Assembly (NCBI RefSeq): GCF_900166635.1
Contig: NZ_LT800497.1
Location: 1,447,504 to 1,511,503, forward strand
Reading direction: 5' to 3'
DNA from: Oceanobacillus timonensis
GTDB lineage: Bacteria; Bacillota; Bacilli; Bacillales; Amphibacillaceae
Length of the DNA stretch: 64,000 nt
Positions 43,633-52,573 of this stretch are shown in pieces. Position 1 is the first letter of the stretch, and each line of letters begins with the position of its first letter. The notes beneath the pieces are model-generated. The model saw nothing but the letters and a program-made list of their open reading frames with translations, was not told the DNA's origin and searched no databases. A program made the position numbers and the translations under genes.

Positions 43633-43710
43633 TTGAAAAAGGAACAGGCGGCGATTTTAATGGCGTTTGTAGAAAATACATTTGCTATCGCTGGTTTTAT
43701 TTTTCATTGA
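43633..43710 (+). CDS. possible 25-residue hydrophobic peptide
   Basis: AAAGGAGGG at 43613-43621 is followed, 11-12 bases on, by a TTG opening a 25-residue frame (KKEQAAILMAFVENTFAIAG) with a hydrophobic C-terminal half. It lies upstream of the czrA promoter. It could be a small membrane peptide or the remnant of a longer gene. The rest of 43365-43832 holds only the czrA operator region. Confidence 0.25.
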   Translation: MKKEQAAILMAFVENTFAIAGFIFH

Positions 43711-43733
43711 ATGACTATATTATTGCTTCACCG

Positions 43734-43770
43734 TTGAATATTATATGCTTATATGTTAATATGTTCATAT
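43734..43770 (+). promoter_or_regulatory. czrA promoter with CzrA/SmtB-type operator
   Basis: TTGAAT at 43734-43739 and TAATAT at 43757-43762 are 17 bases apart. A 20-base imperfect dyad ATATGTTAATATGTTCATAT (43751-43770) covers the -10 element and resembles ArsR/SmtB-family CzrA sites. Confidence 0.55.
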
Positions 43771-43847
43771 ATTAAAAATCAAGTTAACCATCGTTTCATA
43801 GAATACATTGATAAGAGGAGGTCGTACATAAATTGGAGGATTATAAA

Positions 43848-44156
43848 GTGGAAAATAGTTCTTCTGAAGAGCTGGATAGTGAAACGCTATTTATCGTATC
43901 CCAGACGTTTAAAGCATTAGGTGATCCAACAAGAATCCGCATTCTATATTTATTATTTAAAAATGAATGCTCCGTCAATAAGATTGCAGAAACGTTAGAT
44001 ATCAGACAATCTACTGTTTCCCATCAATTACGTTTTCTCAAGAACTTACGACTGGTCCAGTCCCGTCGAGAAGGGACGACAATGTATTATTCGCCGGATG
44101 ATGAACATGTCATGCTTATTTTAAAACAAATGATCAATCATGCGAATCATAGTTAA
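43848..44156 (+). CDS. czrA: ArsR/SmtB-family metal-sensing repressor, CzrA-like
   Basis: A 102-residue winged-helix repressor. The [16 protein letters not shown] start and the [23 protein letters not shown] recognition helix are typical. The C-terminal helix shows [18 protein letters not shown] with Asp/His ligands of the alpha-5 zinc site. GTG 43848 has GGAGG 8 bases upstream; TTG 43833 is an alternative. It is followed 46 bases later by czcD and should release its operator when Zn2+ or Co2+ binds. Confidence 0.85.
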   Translation: MENSSSEELDSETLFIVSQTFKALGDPTRIRILYLLFKNECSVNKIAETLDIRQSTVSHQLRFLKNLRLVQSRREGTTMYYSPDDEHVMLILKQMINHANHS

Positions 44157-44202
44157 TAGATGCTTCTGCATCATCTAAATGAATGAAAAAGGAGGTTTTC
44201 CT

Positions 44203-45162
44203 ATGGGAGCGGGTCATCACCATGATCATACCCACGGTGCTAATAAAAAAACATTAATGATTAGTTTTATCATTATTACTGTGTTTATGATTATCGAAGT
44301 CATTGGCGGTATTCTTACCAACAGCTTGGCACTTTTAGCGGACGCCGGTCATATGTTAAGCGATTCCATTTCTTTATTCATTGCGCTTATAGCTTTTATC
44401 ATAGGAGAAAGAGCTGCAAATTATGCCAAAACTTATGGCTATAAACGTTTTGAGATTTTAGCGGCTATCATCAATGGGGTGACATTGCTGGCCGTATCCA
44501 TTTTTATATTTTATGAAGCAATTCAAAGATTATTTGACCCGCCTGAAGTCGCATCCACTGGAATGCTGATTATTGCTGTGATAGGCTTACTCGTAAATAT
44601 TCTTGTTGCCTTTACCATGTTGCGTGGCGGAGATACAAAAGATAATTTGAATATGCGGGCAGCTTTCTTGCACGTTCTCGGAGATTTACTAGGTTCTGTC
44701 GGCGCTATTGTTGCGGCTCTTCTAATGATTTTCTTTCATTGGACATGGGCAGATACGATAGCAAGTGTACTGGTGGCCGTGCTTATTTTAATCAGCGGCT
44801 GGCGTGTTACAAAAGATTCCGTTCATATCTTGATGGAAGGAACACCGCTTCATGTAGATATAAAAGATATTGTAAAGGTTATTGAGCGTGTGGATGGTGT
44901 GAAAGGTATTCATGATTTACATGTATGGAGTATTACTAGCGGACTGAATGCACTTTCCTGTCATGTTATTGTAGACGGACAAATGAAAGTGGAGGAAAGT
45001 CAAGCACTGCTTCGAAACGTGGAGGATAACTTGCACGAACAAGGGATTGGCCACATCACGATCCAAGTTGAAACGGAAAATAATCCACATGGGAATTCCA
45101 TTATGTGCCAGAGTGATTATGAGACAAGTGGGGATCACCATCATGGACATAGTCATTCATGA
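44203..45162 (+). CDS. czcD: cation diffusion facilitator, Zn2+/Co2+ efflux protein
   Basis: A 319-residue CDF transporter with six membrane helices. Both transport-site HxxxD/DxxxD motifs are present (LLADAGHMLSDS and HVLGDLLGSV). The N-terminus (GHHHDHTHG) and C-terminus (DHHHGHSHS) are His-rich, and the C-terminal domain is the usual metallochaperone-like fold. AAAGGAGG is 7 bases before the ATG. It exports zinc in exchange for protons or K+ and opposes the Zur island. It is controlled with czrA. Confidence 0.92.
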   Translation: MGAGHHHDHTHGANKKTLMISFIIITVFMIIEVIGGILTNSLALLADAGHMLSDSISLFIALIAFIIGERAANYAKTYGYKRFEILAAIINGVTLLAVSIFIFYEAIQRLFDPPEVASTGMLIIAVIGLLVNILVAFTMLRGGDTKDNLNMRAAFLHVLGDLLGSVGAIVAALLMIFFHWTWADTIASVLVAVLILISGWRVTKDSVHILMEGTPLHVDIKDIVKVIERVDGVKGIHDLHVWSITSGLNALSCHVIVDGQMKVEESQALLRNVEDNLHEQGIGHITIQVETENNPHGNSIMCQSDYETSGDHHHGHSHS

Positions 45163-45177
45163 AGGAGAGCTGTGTTG

Positions 45178-45609
45178 TTACATAGCTCTTTTTCTTTGTA
45201 TTCCACTAATGGCGAAAATAATGGAGCCCTTGCTCCAATACTGTGATAATGCAGCAGAGGACAATTCAAATGATGGAATTAGATCGTTCGGAAAGGATGA
45301 TTGCGGTTCAGAAAAATAGCGGAGTTTTTTCTCATGCTGGGCAGTCTTATCTAACAGAAAATCGGCCGTATTTTGTGTTTCTGTTAAATCTGCACGAACC
45401 CCGTCAATCTTTTTTCCTAAATGTTCAAAACCTTGATCCATCCGGGCTTCTAGCTCTATTCGCATGTTGTCCATTTTCGAGTCCACTTGTTCCAATCTTT
45501 CATCCATTTTTTCGAATCTCTGGTCAATATGCTCAAACTTTGTATCAATGTGTTGAGAATGAAGTTTGAAAGCCTGCGGTATTTCTTTCAACATTGTTTC
45601 TTGTTCCAT
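45178..45609 (-). CDS. coiled-coil hypothetical protein
   Basis: A 143-residue protein with a long amphipathic coiled coil (about residues 14-95) built of 7-residue repeats such as IDTKFEHIDQRFEKMDERLE. A shorter C-terminal tail of different composition follows. ATG 45609 has AAAGGAGG 8 bases upstream. It resembles short Bacillus coiled-coil proteins of unknown function. The gap 45619-46011 that follows on the plus strand has only weak inverted repeats. Confidence 0.6.
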   Translation of the reverse strand: MEQETMLKEIPQAFKLHSQHIDTKFEHIDQRFEKMDERLEQVDSKMDNMRIELEARMDQGFEHLGKKIDGVRADLTETQNTADFLLDKTAQHEKKLRYFSEPQSSFPNDLIPSFELSSAALSQYWSKGSIIFAISGIQRKRAM

Positions 45610-46011
45610 GTTTGCCACCTCCTTTGCTTATAGTATATAGGAGTCTTTATAGGTTGGAAAGGGTTTGAGAAGAATCATTGAGGCATATTCTATTGTCCCA
45701 TTACCGAATAAAAAGACTTAGAGAATAAAAAGAAATTTATTCTCGGTAAAGAGAGGGAGAAAACGGAAGAAGTCAGCGAATTCCATGTACGATAAGGAGT
45801 TTCATGTCTATTTTTGGATGAAAGAAAACACCTACAAACGAAAAAATATATTTGCTCCAGATTAATCAGGAGGGAAAAAAGGGTATAGTAATATAAGGGA
45901 TTTTATTCAAAGGGGAGACGAGCCTTTGGGACAATAGGAGTTTCATACAGGAGCTTACACTGCAGCGTGACCTAGGGAAAAAGATGTGTAAAGAGAGGAG
46001 GAAGGATTACC

Positions 46012-46737
46012 GTGTCGAACAAAAGAATCCTTGCTATCAGTGATGTTCATGGCTGTTACCAGGAACTTGTGCAGCTATTACAATTAAATGATTATAATCC
46101 AAAAGAAGATCAGCTTATTTTACTTGGAGACTATATCGACAGAGGGCCAGAACCAAAGCGCACCGTTGCTTATATGAAGGAGCTAGTGGAAGAAGGAGCG
46201 ATTGCTTTAAGAGGAAATCATGACCAGATGTTTTTGGATTTTATACGCAGTGAAGATGCAGATAAAGAACAGCTCTATTTAATGAATGGTGGAATGACTA
46301 CACTGGAATCTTATGTTGGTAAGGAACATTTTCCGAAAGGGATTACAAGAGCGGATTTATTTTCTGTTAAGCAGCTCATAAAAGAAAACGATCGCGATCA
46401 CGTGGAATTTTTGTCCAATCTGCCTTATTATTATGAAACAGAAGAGCATCTGTTTATTCATGCTGGGATTGATCCAACGTTAGAGGACTGGAAGGACACC
46501 CCTGACTACGATAAAATCTGGATACGTTATCCGTTTTTGGCATTTGATCATCCGCATGATTTTACCGTTGTGCATGGACATACACCAACGCAGGGTATAC
46601 GCGGTGAAAAAGATAATAGCGTGTTTTTTGGGAATAAGAAAATTGGTATTGATGGTGCATGTGCGTATGGAGGCAGGTTAAATTGCTTGACGATTACTGG
46701 AGGCTCTTATCAGACATCGTATGTAGAAGGGGAATGA
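46012..46737 (+). CDS. metallophosphoesterase (serine/threonine phosphatase-like)
   Basis: A 241-residue calcineurin-like phosphoesterase. Metal-ligand motifs are visible in order: SDVHGCY (residues 9-15), LLGDYIDRGP, RGNHDQMF, HAGID and VVHGHTPTQ. This set is typical of PrpA/ApaH-like protein phosphatases and diadenosine-polyphosphate hydrolases, and the sequence does not decide between them. GTG is the start with GAGAGGAGGAAGG upstream. It is not obviously in an operon. Confidence 0.85.
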   Translation: MSNKRILAISDVHGCYQELVQLLQLNDYNPKEDQLILLGDYIDRGPEPKRTVAYMKELVEEGAIALRGNHDQMFLDFIRSEDADKEQLYLMNGGMTTLESYVGKEHFPKGITRADLFSVKQLIKENDRDHVEFLSNLPYYYETEEHLFIHAGIDPTLEDWKDTPDYDKIWIRYPFLAFDHPHDFTVVHGHTPTQGIRGEKDNSVFFGNKKIGIDGACAYGGRLNCLTITGGSYQTSYVEGE

Positions 46738-46832
46738 ACGATGAGTGGTGGTACTGAATAGAGAAATATTTAAAAATTCTCTAATCACGGTCAACAAATG
46801 AAACAAAACAAAGATGAAAGGGATGGTTCGTC

Positions 46833-47075
46833 ATGGAAGAAAAAATAAAAGAACTGACCTTGTTGCTTCTTTATTTAACTTCATGGAAGGAAGAAGATAT
46901 CCCGCAAGATATGCGGAGAAGTTGGAAGGGATACGATTTTGACATTTTAAATGATTTTACGGATAAAGATTTGATTCGCGGAAGTAAGAGGTGGAAATCG
47001 GTTTATCTGACCAAGGATGGCATGAGAGAAGCGGAAAAATTAATGAAGAAATATCAAATGGAAAAGGATGAATAG
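46833..47075 (+). CDS. DUF6429-like small protein
   Basis: An 80-residue protein with the pattern KELTLLLLYLTSWKE, then RSWKGYDFDILNDFTDKDLI and a final KxVYLTxxG helix-turn-helix-like end, typical of the DUF6429 family of unknown function. AAAGGGATGG is just upstream of the ATG. It lies 95 bases after the phosphatase gene. Confidence 0.65.
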   Translation: MEEKIKELTLLLLYLTSWKEEDIPQDMRRSWKGYDFDILNDFTDKDLIRGSKRWKSVYLTKDGMREAEKLMKKYQMEKDE

Positions 47076-47220
47076 AAGAAGGAAGAGAGAAGAGCTGTGT
47101 TTCATTTAATACAGCTTTGTCTTCACTTCGCAGTATTTTTCAAATAAATAATAATTTGTTATAATAAGAACGAATGTTCTTCTGTGCGCAGATTATTTAT
47201 ACCAATAAGAGGTGAGACCA

Positions 47221-48543
47221 ATGAAGCAAGAATCGCTTTTTTCGGAAGAGAATAAGAGAAATGCACCGCTGGCCAGCCGTGTCCGTCCAAGAACACTGGA
47301 TGAATTTGTCGGTCAACAGCACTTATTGGCTCACGGCAAGGTGTTACGTGAAATCATAGAGAATGATCAGATAAACTCTATTATTTTTTGGGGTCCGCCT
47401 GGAGTTGGTAAAACAACATTGGCTGAAATCATAGCCAATAAGACGGAATCGAAATTTATTAACTTATCTGCTGTAAATAGCAGCATCAAGGATATCAAAA
47501 ATTTGATGAAAGAAGCGGAAACAAGACGTGATATGGGCCAAAAAACCATTATTTTCATTGATGAGATACACCGATTTAATAAGGCGCAACAGGATGCCTT
47601 TCTTCCTTATGTGGAAAATGGCAGTATTATTCTCATCGGAGCAACCACTGAGAACCCTTCTTTTGAGGTGAATGCTGCTTTGTTATCGCGAAGCAAGGTT
47701 TTTGTTTTAAACCAGTTGGAGTTGTCTGATATTGTACGCCTTTTAAAAAATGCCATACACCATCCGTACGGCTTTGGCGATATGGACATTCATATAACAG
47801 ATGAAAGTTTAGAAGCTATTGCTAAATTTGCGGGCGGAGATGCCAGAACAGCTTTAAATACGTTAGAAATGGCTGTTTTAAACAGTGATACCAGTTCCGG
47901 CGGCATTTATATCAGTGAGGATAATCTGGAACAGCTGATTAACCGGACTTCTTTTCTATATGATAAAAGCGGCGAAGAGCATTACAATATCATTTCCGCC
48001 TTGCATAAATCGATGCGGAACAGTGACGTAGACGCAGCAATTTACTGGCTGTCCAGAATGATGGAAGCAGGCGAGGATCCAATCTATATTGCCAGGAGAT
48101 TAATTCGCTTTGCGAGTGAAGATATCGGTTTAGCTGATACGCGTGCTTTGACTATTACCACAGATGTATTTCAAGCTTGCCGTTATATTGGAATGCCGGA
48201 ATGTGATGTGCATCTAACAGAAGCTGTTATTTATTTATCGTTGGCACCGAAATCAAACGCCGTGTACAAAGCGCGACTAAAAGCAAAAAAAGATGTAAAG
48301 GAATCAATTAATGAACCTGTCCCGTTACAAATAAGAAATGCACCGACAAAATTAATGAAAGAACTGGATTATGGGAAGGGTTATCAATATTCCCATAATG
48401 AAAAAGATAAATTAACAACGATGAAAACAATGCCGCCTTCTTTGGAAGGGCAGCAATACTATGTTCCGACAGAGCAGGGAAATGAGAAAAAATTTAAAGA
48501 AAGATTAGATTATGTGAAAGCGTGGCACGAAAGGAACAAATAA
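47221..48543 (+). CDS. rarA: replication-associated recombination protein A (AAA+ ATPase)
   Basis: A 440-residue RarA/MgsA. The AAA+ domain shows Walker A GPPGVGKTT, Walker B IIFIDEIHRFNKAQQD, sensor 1 GATTENPSFE and the arginine-finger region LLSRSKVF. C-terminal tetramerisation segments include RFASEDIGLAD and YLSLAPKSNAVY. GAGGTGAG lies before the ATG at 47221. It acts at stalled replication forks. It is followed by a bidirectional terminator. Confidence 0.95.
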   Translation: MKQESLFSEENKRNAPLASRVRPRTLDEFVGQQHLLAHGKVLREIIENDQINSIIFWGPPGVGKTTLAEIIANKTESKFINLSAVNSSIKDIKNLMKEAETRRDMGQKTIIFIDEIHRFNKAQQDAFLPYVENGSIILIGATTENPSFEVNAALLSRSKVFVLNQLELSDIVRLLKNAIHHPYGFGDMDIHITDESLEAIAKFAGGDARTALNTLEMAVLNSDTSSGGIYISEDNLEQLINRTSFLYDKSGEEHYNIISALHKSMRNSDVDAAIYWLSRMMEAGEDPIYIARRLIRFASEDIGLADTRALTITTDVFQACRYIGMPECDVHLTEAVIYLSLAPKSNAVYKARLKAKKDVKESINEPVPLQIRNAPTKLMKELDYGKGYQYSHNEKDKLTTMKTMPPSLEGQQYYVPTEQGNEKKFKERLDYVKAWHERNK

Positions 48544-48713
48544 GTACTTGATTGAGGAAGTATTATACTGGTAAGAGACAGGTTAAGAAAAGCATGGTGT
48601 TTTAACTAAAACAATGCTATACTTTATGTTGCGATGAGCTGATTTGCATAAGACGAGAGACAACGTATGATATGCAGATGTGAACTGCATGTTCTTTCGC
48701 CGCAAATTTCGTA

Positions 48714-48749
48714 AAAAAAGGCACCCGTTTTCGTACGGATGCCTTTTTT
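48714..48749. terminator. bidirectional terminator
   Basis: AAAAAAGGCA with TGCCTTTTTT plus an inner CCGT/ACGG pair, between the convergent rarA and PAP2 genes. The 48544-48713 stretch before it holds only a small ATGCAG/CTGCAT hairpin. Confidence 0.8.
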
Positions 48750-48752
48750 CTA

Positions 48753-49493
48753 TCATCTTGCCCTTTCAAAAACCTTACTTCGATCCGCTAAATGAAGTTT
48801 TCGCAGCAGATGGCGAAGCGGCTCCCGAACGAGTAAATAAACACCGATGGAAATCAATACAGCTGCTGTACCATATAAAAATCCGGCAAGTACATCAGTT
48901 GGGAAATGAGCACCTAAGTAAACTCTTGTAAATAGTATAAAACCAATCCATATGAGTGTGATAAAACCTACAATTACTTTTTTCCAAATTTGAACAGAAA
49001 CTAGAACAAGCGCAAGTCCAATCAATCCATAGAAAATCGTTGTTGCTGTGGCATGACCACTTGGAAAGCTTTCGTTTGTTTTTTCAACTAATTGCAGAAA
49101 TGCAGGCCGGTCGCGGTCAAAGATTTTTTTAAGTATCTTTCCCCCGATTGCGGCACAAAAAAGAATGGTTCCGCCAAACCACAGACCTTCCGCAAATTTC
49201 CGTTTAAAAAATAATACAATAGCAAGTAGAATCGTTAAGGCAATCACCAGCTTCATGTTTCCTAGTTCCGTTATTTTCATAATAAATGCTGTCTTGCCTT
49301 CAGAGATGGTACCCTGGATTCGCTCAATCCATGATAAATCCAATGATTGAACCCAATTGCTATCAAAATATACTCCCCAGGAAATAATACCAAATAAAAT
49401 TAAAAATAGTACTCCTATGATTAAAAAAGGTATAGGAGATAGGCTCCGTGTTCTCAATCTATCATAACCTTCTTTCTGTGAATGTTTTTCCAT
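48753..49493 (-). CDS. PAP2-family membrane phosphatase
   Basis: A 246-residue protein with an N-terminal membrane helix and five more helices. It shows the three-part PAP2 signature KKIFDRDRP, SFPSGHA and TRVYLGAHFPTD (catalytic His in PSGH and in GAHFPTD). Such enzymes dephosphorylate undecaprenyl pyrophosphate or lipid phosphates, as YodM/YwoA do. No good ribosome site precedes the ATG. It is a single-gene unit. Confidence 0.85.
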   Translation of the reverse strand: MEKHSQKEGYDRLRTRSLSPIPFLIIGVLFLILFGIISWGVYFDSNWVQSLDLSWIERIQGTISEGKTAFIMKITELGNMKLVIALTILLAIVLFFKRKFAEGLWFGGTILFCAAIGGKILKKIFDRDRPAFLQLVEKTNESFPSGHATATTIFYGLIGLALVLVSVQIWKKVIVGFITLIWIGFILFTRVYLGAHFPTDVLAGFLYGTAAVLISIGVYLLVREPLRHLLRKLHLADRSKVFERAR

Positions 49494-49680
49494 TTTACTT
49501 ATATGGATGAAGAAACTTTATTTTACCTTATAATGTTTTTTTATGCATGGTTAGTACAGAAAAAATAATAAATAGAGTGAATATAATATGTTTATACTTT
49601 TAAATAGAAAGGAAAAGGGGAATATGATAAATATAAATGATTACTTTATCGAATGAGCAAGATTAGGGAGGAAAATAAAA

Positions 49681-50694
49681 ATGAAACAAGAACAATTACT
49701 ATTAAAAGAGCGTCCAAATGGATTACCAGATAAGAATACATTTCAATTTAATGAAGTAGAAGTTAATGAACCCGCAAAAGAGGAAATGTTAGTGAAAACA
49801 TTATATGTTTCTGTCGATCCGTATATGCGGGGCAGAATGTCTGATGCGCCTTCTTATGCAGCGCCTTTTGAGGTCGGTTCTCCATTAAAAGGAGGAACGG
49901 TCAGTCAAGTAGTGAAGTCAAACAGCGACCGATTTGCGGCAGGTGATTTAGTGACAGGAAACCTCGACTTTCAGGAATATAATGTTGTCAAAGCAGATCA
50001 GGTTCGAAAGGTCGGAACGAACGGGTTAGAGCCTAGCAATGCCCTTAGCGTTCTGGGAATGCCTGCAATGACTGCGTATTTTGGTATGATGCACATTGGC
50101 GAACCGAAAAAAGGGGAAACGGTTGTTGTTTCCGGTGCAGCTGGAGCTGTTGGGCAAATTGCCGGGCAGTTAGCTAAAAAGGCAGGAGCTCGTGTTGTCG
50201 GTATTGTTGGATCAGAGAAAAAAGCAGCGTATATCACAGAAACACTTGGATTTGATGCGGTTGTAGAATATAAAAAAGGAAATGTCAGCAAACAGTTACA
50301 AGAAACATGCCCGGATGGCATTGATGTCTACTATGAAAATGTCGGCGGTGAAATTTCAGATGCTGTCTGGCCGCTGCTCAATGTATTTGCGCGTGTGCCT
50401 GTATGCGGTGCTATTTCTGCATACAACCTGGAAGAAGGAGAACAAGACATTGGTTTACGTGTACAGCAATTCCTGATTAAATCCCGTGTCAAAATGCAAG
50501 GCTTGCTGGTTGGTGATTTTGCGGAACATTATGATGAAGCTTATCAAGCTCTGGAAGAAGCTGTATCAAATGGTGAATTGAAGTTTGAAGAAACCATTCA
50601 TGAAGGATTCCATGCGATTCCAGATGCATTTTTAGGGCTGTTTTCTGGCGAGAATATTGGGAAACAGCTTGTGAAAGTTGCTGATAAGGAATAG
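49681..50694 (+). CDS. NADP-dependent MDR oxidoreductase (YfmJ-like)
   Basis: A 337-residue medium-chain dehydrogenase/reductase without zinc ligands. YVSVDPYMRGRM at the N-terminus and the Rossmann motif SGAAGAVGQIAGQLAK (about residues 151-166), then YYENVGGE, place it with YfmJ and leukotriene-B4 12-hydroxydehydrogenase-like alkenal reductases. GGGAGGA is 9 bases before the ATG. It probably reduces reactive alkenals or quinones. It is a single gene with its own terminator. Confidence 0.88.
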   Translation: MKQEQLLLKERPNGLPDKNTFQFNEVEVNEPAKEEMLVKTLYVSVDPYMRGRMSDAPSYAAPFEVGSPLKGGTVSQVVKSNSDRFAAGDLVTGNLDFQEYNVVKADQVRKVGTNGLEPSNALSVLGMPAMTAYFGMMHIGEPKKGETVVVSGAAGAVGQIAGQLAKKAGARVVGIVGSEKKAAYITETLGFDAVVEYKKGNVSKQLQETCPDGIDVYYENVGGEISDAVWPLLNVFARVPVCGAISAYNLEEGEQDIGLRVQQFLIKSRVKMQGLLVGDFAEHYDEAYQALEEAVSNGELKFEETIHEGFHAIPDAFLGLFSGENIGKQLVKVADKE

Positions 50695-50706
50695 GTTTAT
50701 GAAAAA

Positions 50707-50740
50707 AGCTGCTCGATTCCGCGCGTTGGAATGAGCAGCT
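50707..50740 (+). terminator. terminator of the yfmJ-like gene
   Basis: An interrupted 13-bp stem (AGCTGCTC..ATTCC with GGAAT..GAGCAGCT), 12 bases after the stop. Confidence 0.65.
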
Positions 50741-50846
50741 GTTACATAAAAAGTTTTGAAGTCAGCTAGACGATAGTCACTTTATTTCAGATTGTGTTTC
50801 GTATGTAGACCTACCATTCACAATGATTCAATCTTTCTGCACAAAA

Positions 50847-50882
50847 AACGAAGACGGCTTATCTGAACAGGCTGTCTTCGTT
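50847..50882. terminator. terminator between the yfmJ-like gene and the L7/L12-like gene
   Basis: A 12-bp stem (AACGAAGACGGC with GCTGTCTTCGTT, one G-U) and 12-base loop. The A-run suits minus-strand termination. Confidence 0.6.
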
Positions 50883-50920
50883 GAATTTGTTTGGAAACAG
50901 AAGGGATTATATGTGTTGGC

Positions 50921-51328
50921 TCACATACTTCCATCCTTTTTAGCATTATCTACATAATCTTTTGCTTCTTTTAACCCAAGTCCTGTTTGTTCACGAACAT
51001 ATTTCGTTGCTTTTACTTCGCCAATACCCGATTGAAGCATCTCTTGTACGTTTTGCAGAAGCTCTTCGTTGGAAGTGGAAGGATTCCATTCGAAATTCCC
51101 CTCGACCAAATCTTTCGCGTCCTTTAAGCCAAGACCAGTTTCTACACGTGCATATTTAATCAATTTAATTTTATCTTCGCCCGATTGAAGTCTTTGCTGA
51201 ATTTCAGGGAGAATCTCTTTCGGTGTCTTCCGTGCTTGCCTATTAGCGAGTTTGTTTTTACTTTGGGATGCCAACAGGTAAATAACAGCAAAAACAATAA
51301 CAGCAATGAGAATAACAGCTGTCGACAT
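50921..51328 (-). CDS. membrane-anchored protein with two L7/L12 C-terminal-like repeats
   Basis: A 135-residue protein with one N-terminal membrane helix (about residues 3-20), a short basic linker, and two similar modules. Each resembles the ribosomal L7/L12 C-terminal helix region (IKYARVETGLGLKDAKDLVE and TKYVREQTGLGLKEAKDYVD), spaced by about 50 residues. ATG 51328 has GGAGG 9 bases upstream. Related YozQ/DUF-type proteins bear a single such module. A membrane-tethered pair might bind translation factors or another partner, but the function is unknown. Confidence 0.65.
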   Translation of the reverse strand: MSTAVILIAVIVFAVIYLLASQSKNKLANRQARKTPKEILPEIQQRLQSGEDKIKLIKYARVETGLGLKDAKDLVEGNFEWNPSTSNEELLQNVQEMLQSGIGEVKATKYVREQTGLGLKEAKDYVDNAKKDGSM

Positions 51329-51435
51329 GTTATGTTGCCTCCAATATTGATGTTTCATCCCATCATAACATAAATAATCACAATGATTAGCGGTGTAAAC
51401 GTTTCCTTTTTCGTGAAGTTATTTTCATTTCGAAA

Positions 51436-52464
51436 CTAGGTAATAAAATAAGCAATAACGGAAAGGAAGCATGATGTAATCGTAATTGCCAACAGCGGTT
51501 TTAACGCTTTGGAACGCAAAGCTTTCAGACTGACATTCAAACCGAGTCCAACCATAGCTGCTGTTAGTATCCATGTTGTTGCTGACGAGATTCTTTCCAT
51601 CGTCATTTCAGATACAGGAATCGTGTCTCCAAGCACATAGCTGCCGAACAGGCTCATCAGGATAAAGCCAAGCAGGAACCATGGAAAAGCAATTTTATTT
51701 TGTGTTTGATTTCCCTTATTTTTAAACTTCATCCAATAAATAAGAATAAAGCAAAGTGGAACAAGTAAAAACACCCGTCCTAATTTTGCCAGCAATGCAA
51801 TAGCTAATGCATCTTCTCCAGCTGGTTCCGCTGCGATAGCGACATGGGCAAGCTCATGCAGGCTGATTCCCGACCAGATGCCGTATTCGATTGGTGTTAA
51901 AGGGAGGAATGGCTCGATTAGAGTATATCCAATCGCAAACACTGTACCCATCAAAGCAATTATACCAACGCTGATTGCTGTATCTTCATCCTTTGTTTTT
52001 ACAATGGGGGCGACAGCGGCAATTGCGGCAGCACCACAGACCCCTGTTCCAACTCCAAGTAAAAGCGTAATATGCTTATCTGCTTTGAATACTTTGCCTA
52101 ACCAGATCATGACACCGATTGCGAGCAAGATCACCAAAGCATCACGCAGCAAAAGTCCGATTCCATCATGAAATACGGTATTTATATTTAGCTTTAACCC
52201 ATATAAAATAATTGCTAAACGGAGCAGTTTTTGGGATGAAAACGTAATTCCAGCGCGCAGAACTTCCGGGTATCCAAAAAATTGCCTGTAAATAATGGCA
52301 ATGATAATAGCACATGCAAGCTGTCCTACATGATCAAAACCTGGAACTTTCGCCAACAAGAATCCAAGCAAGGCAATAAAAAACGTAAATACAATGCCGC
52401 TTATCCATTTTCCAAAAAGATATCCATTTGTCTGTTTTTGCTGATTTGATGCTTCTGCACTCAT
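51436..52464 (-). CDS. YeiH-family (UPF0324) putative sulfate/anion exporter
   Basis: A 342-residue membrane protein with about ten helices. It carries the family pattern RQFFGYPEVLRAGITFSSQK, LLGVGTGVCGAAAIAA and WSGISLHELAHVAIAA. ATG 52464 is chosen, with GGAGG 7 bases upstream; the long open frame beyond it is not coding. It is divergent from a CysL/YeiE-type LysR regulator, the usual arrangement of yeiH genes. Transport of sulfonate or other anions is suspected for the family but not settled. Confidence 0.82.
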   Translation of the reverse strand: MSAEASNQQKQTNGYLFGKWISGIVFTFFIALLGFLLAKVPGFDHVGQLACAIIIAIIYRQFFGYPEVLRAGITFSSQKLLRLAIILYGLKLNINTVFHDGIGLLLRDALVILLAIGVMIWLGKVFKADKHITLLLGVGTGVCGAAAIAAVAPIVKTKDEDTAISVGIIALMGTVFAIGYTLIEPFLPLTPIEYGIWSGISLHELAHVAIAAEPAGEDALAIALLAKLGRVFLLVPLCFILIYWMKFKNKGNQTQNKIAFPWFLLGFILMSLFGSYVLGDTIPVSEMTMERISSATTWILTAAMVGLGLNVSLKALRSKALKPLLAITITSCFLSVIAYFIT

Positions 52465-52547
52465 AAAAGCACCTCCTGTATATAGCATAGCTAATATGAA
52501 TATATAAGAAAAATAATTTATAATAATACATATAATAAGTAAAACGT

Positions 52548-52553
52548 TATAAT
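52548..52553 (+). promoter_or_regulatory. -10 element of the LysR regulator gene
   Basis: TATAAT lies 20 bases before the ATG, with ATAATAAG-type AT-rich dyads just upstream that may bind the regulator. The -35 match is poor. Confidence 0.35.
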
Positions 52554-52573
52554 GAAATAAAGAGGGTGAAAAA

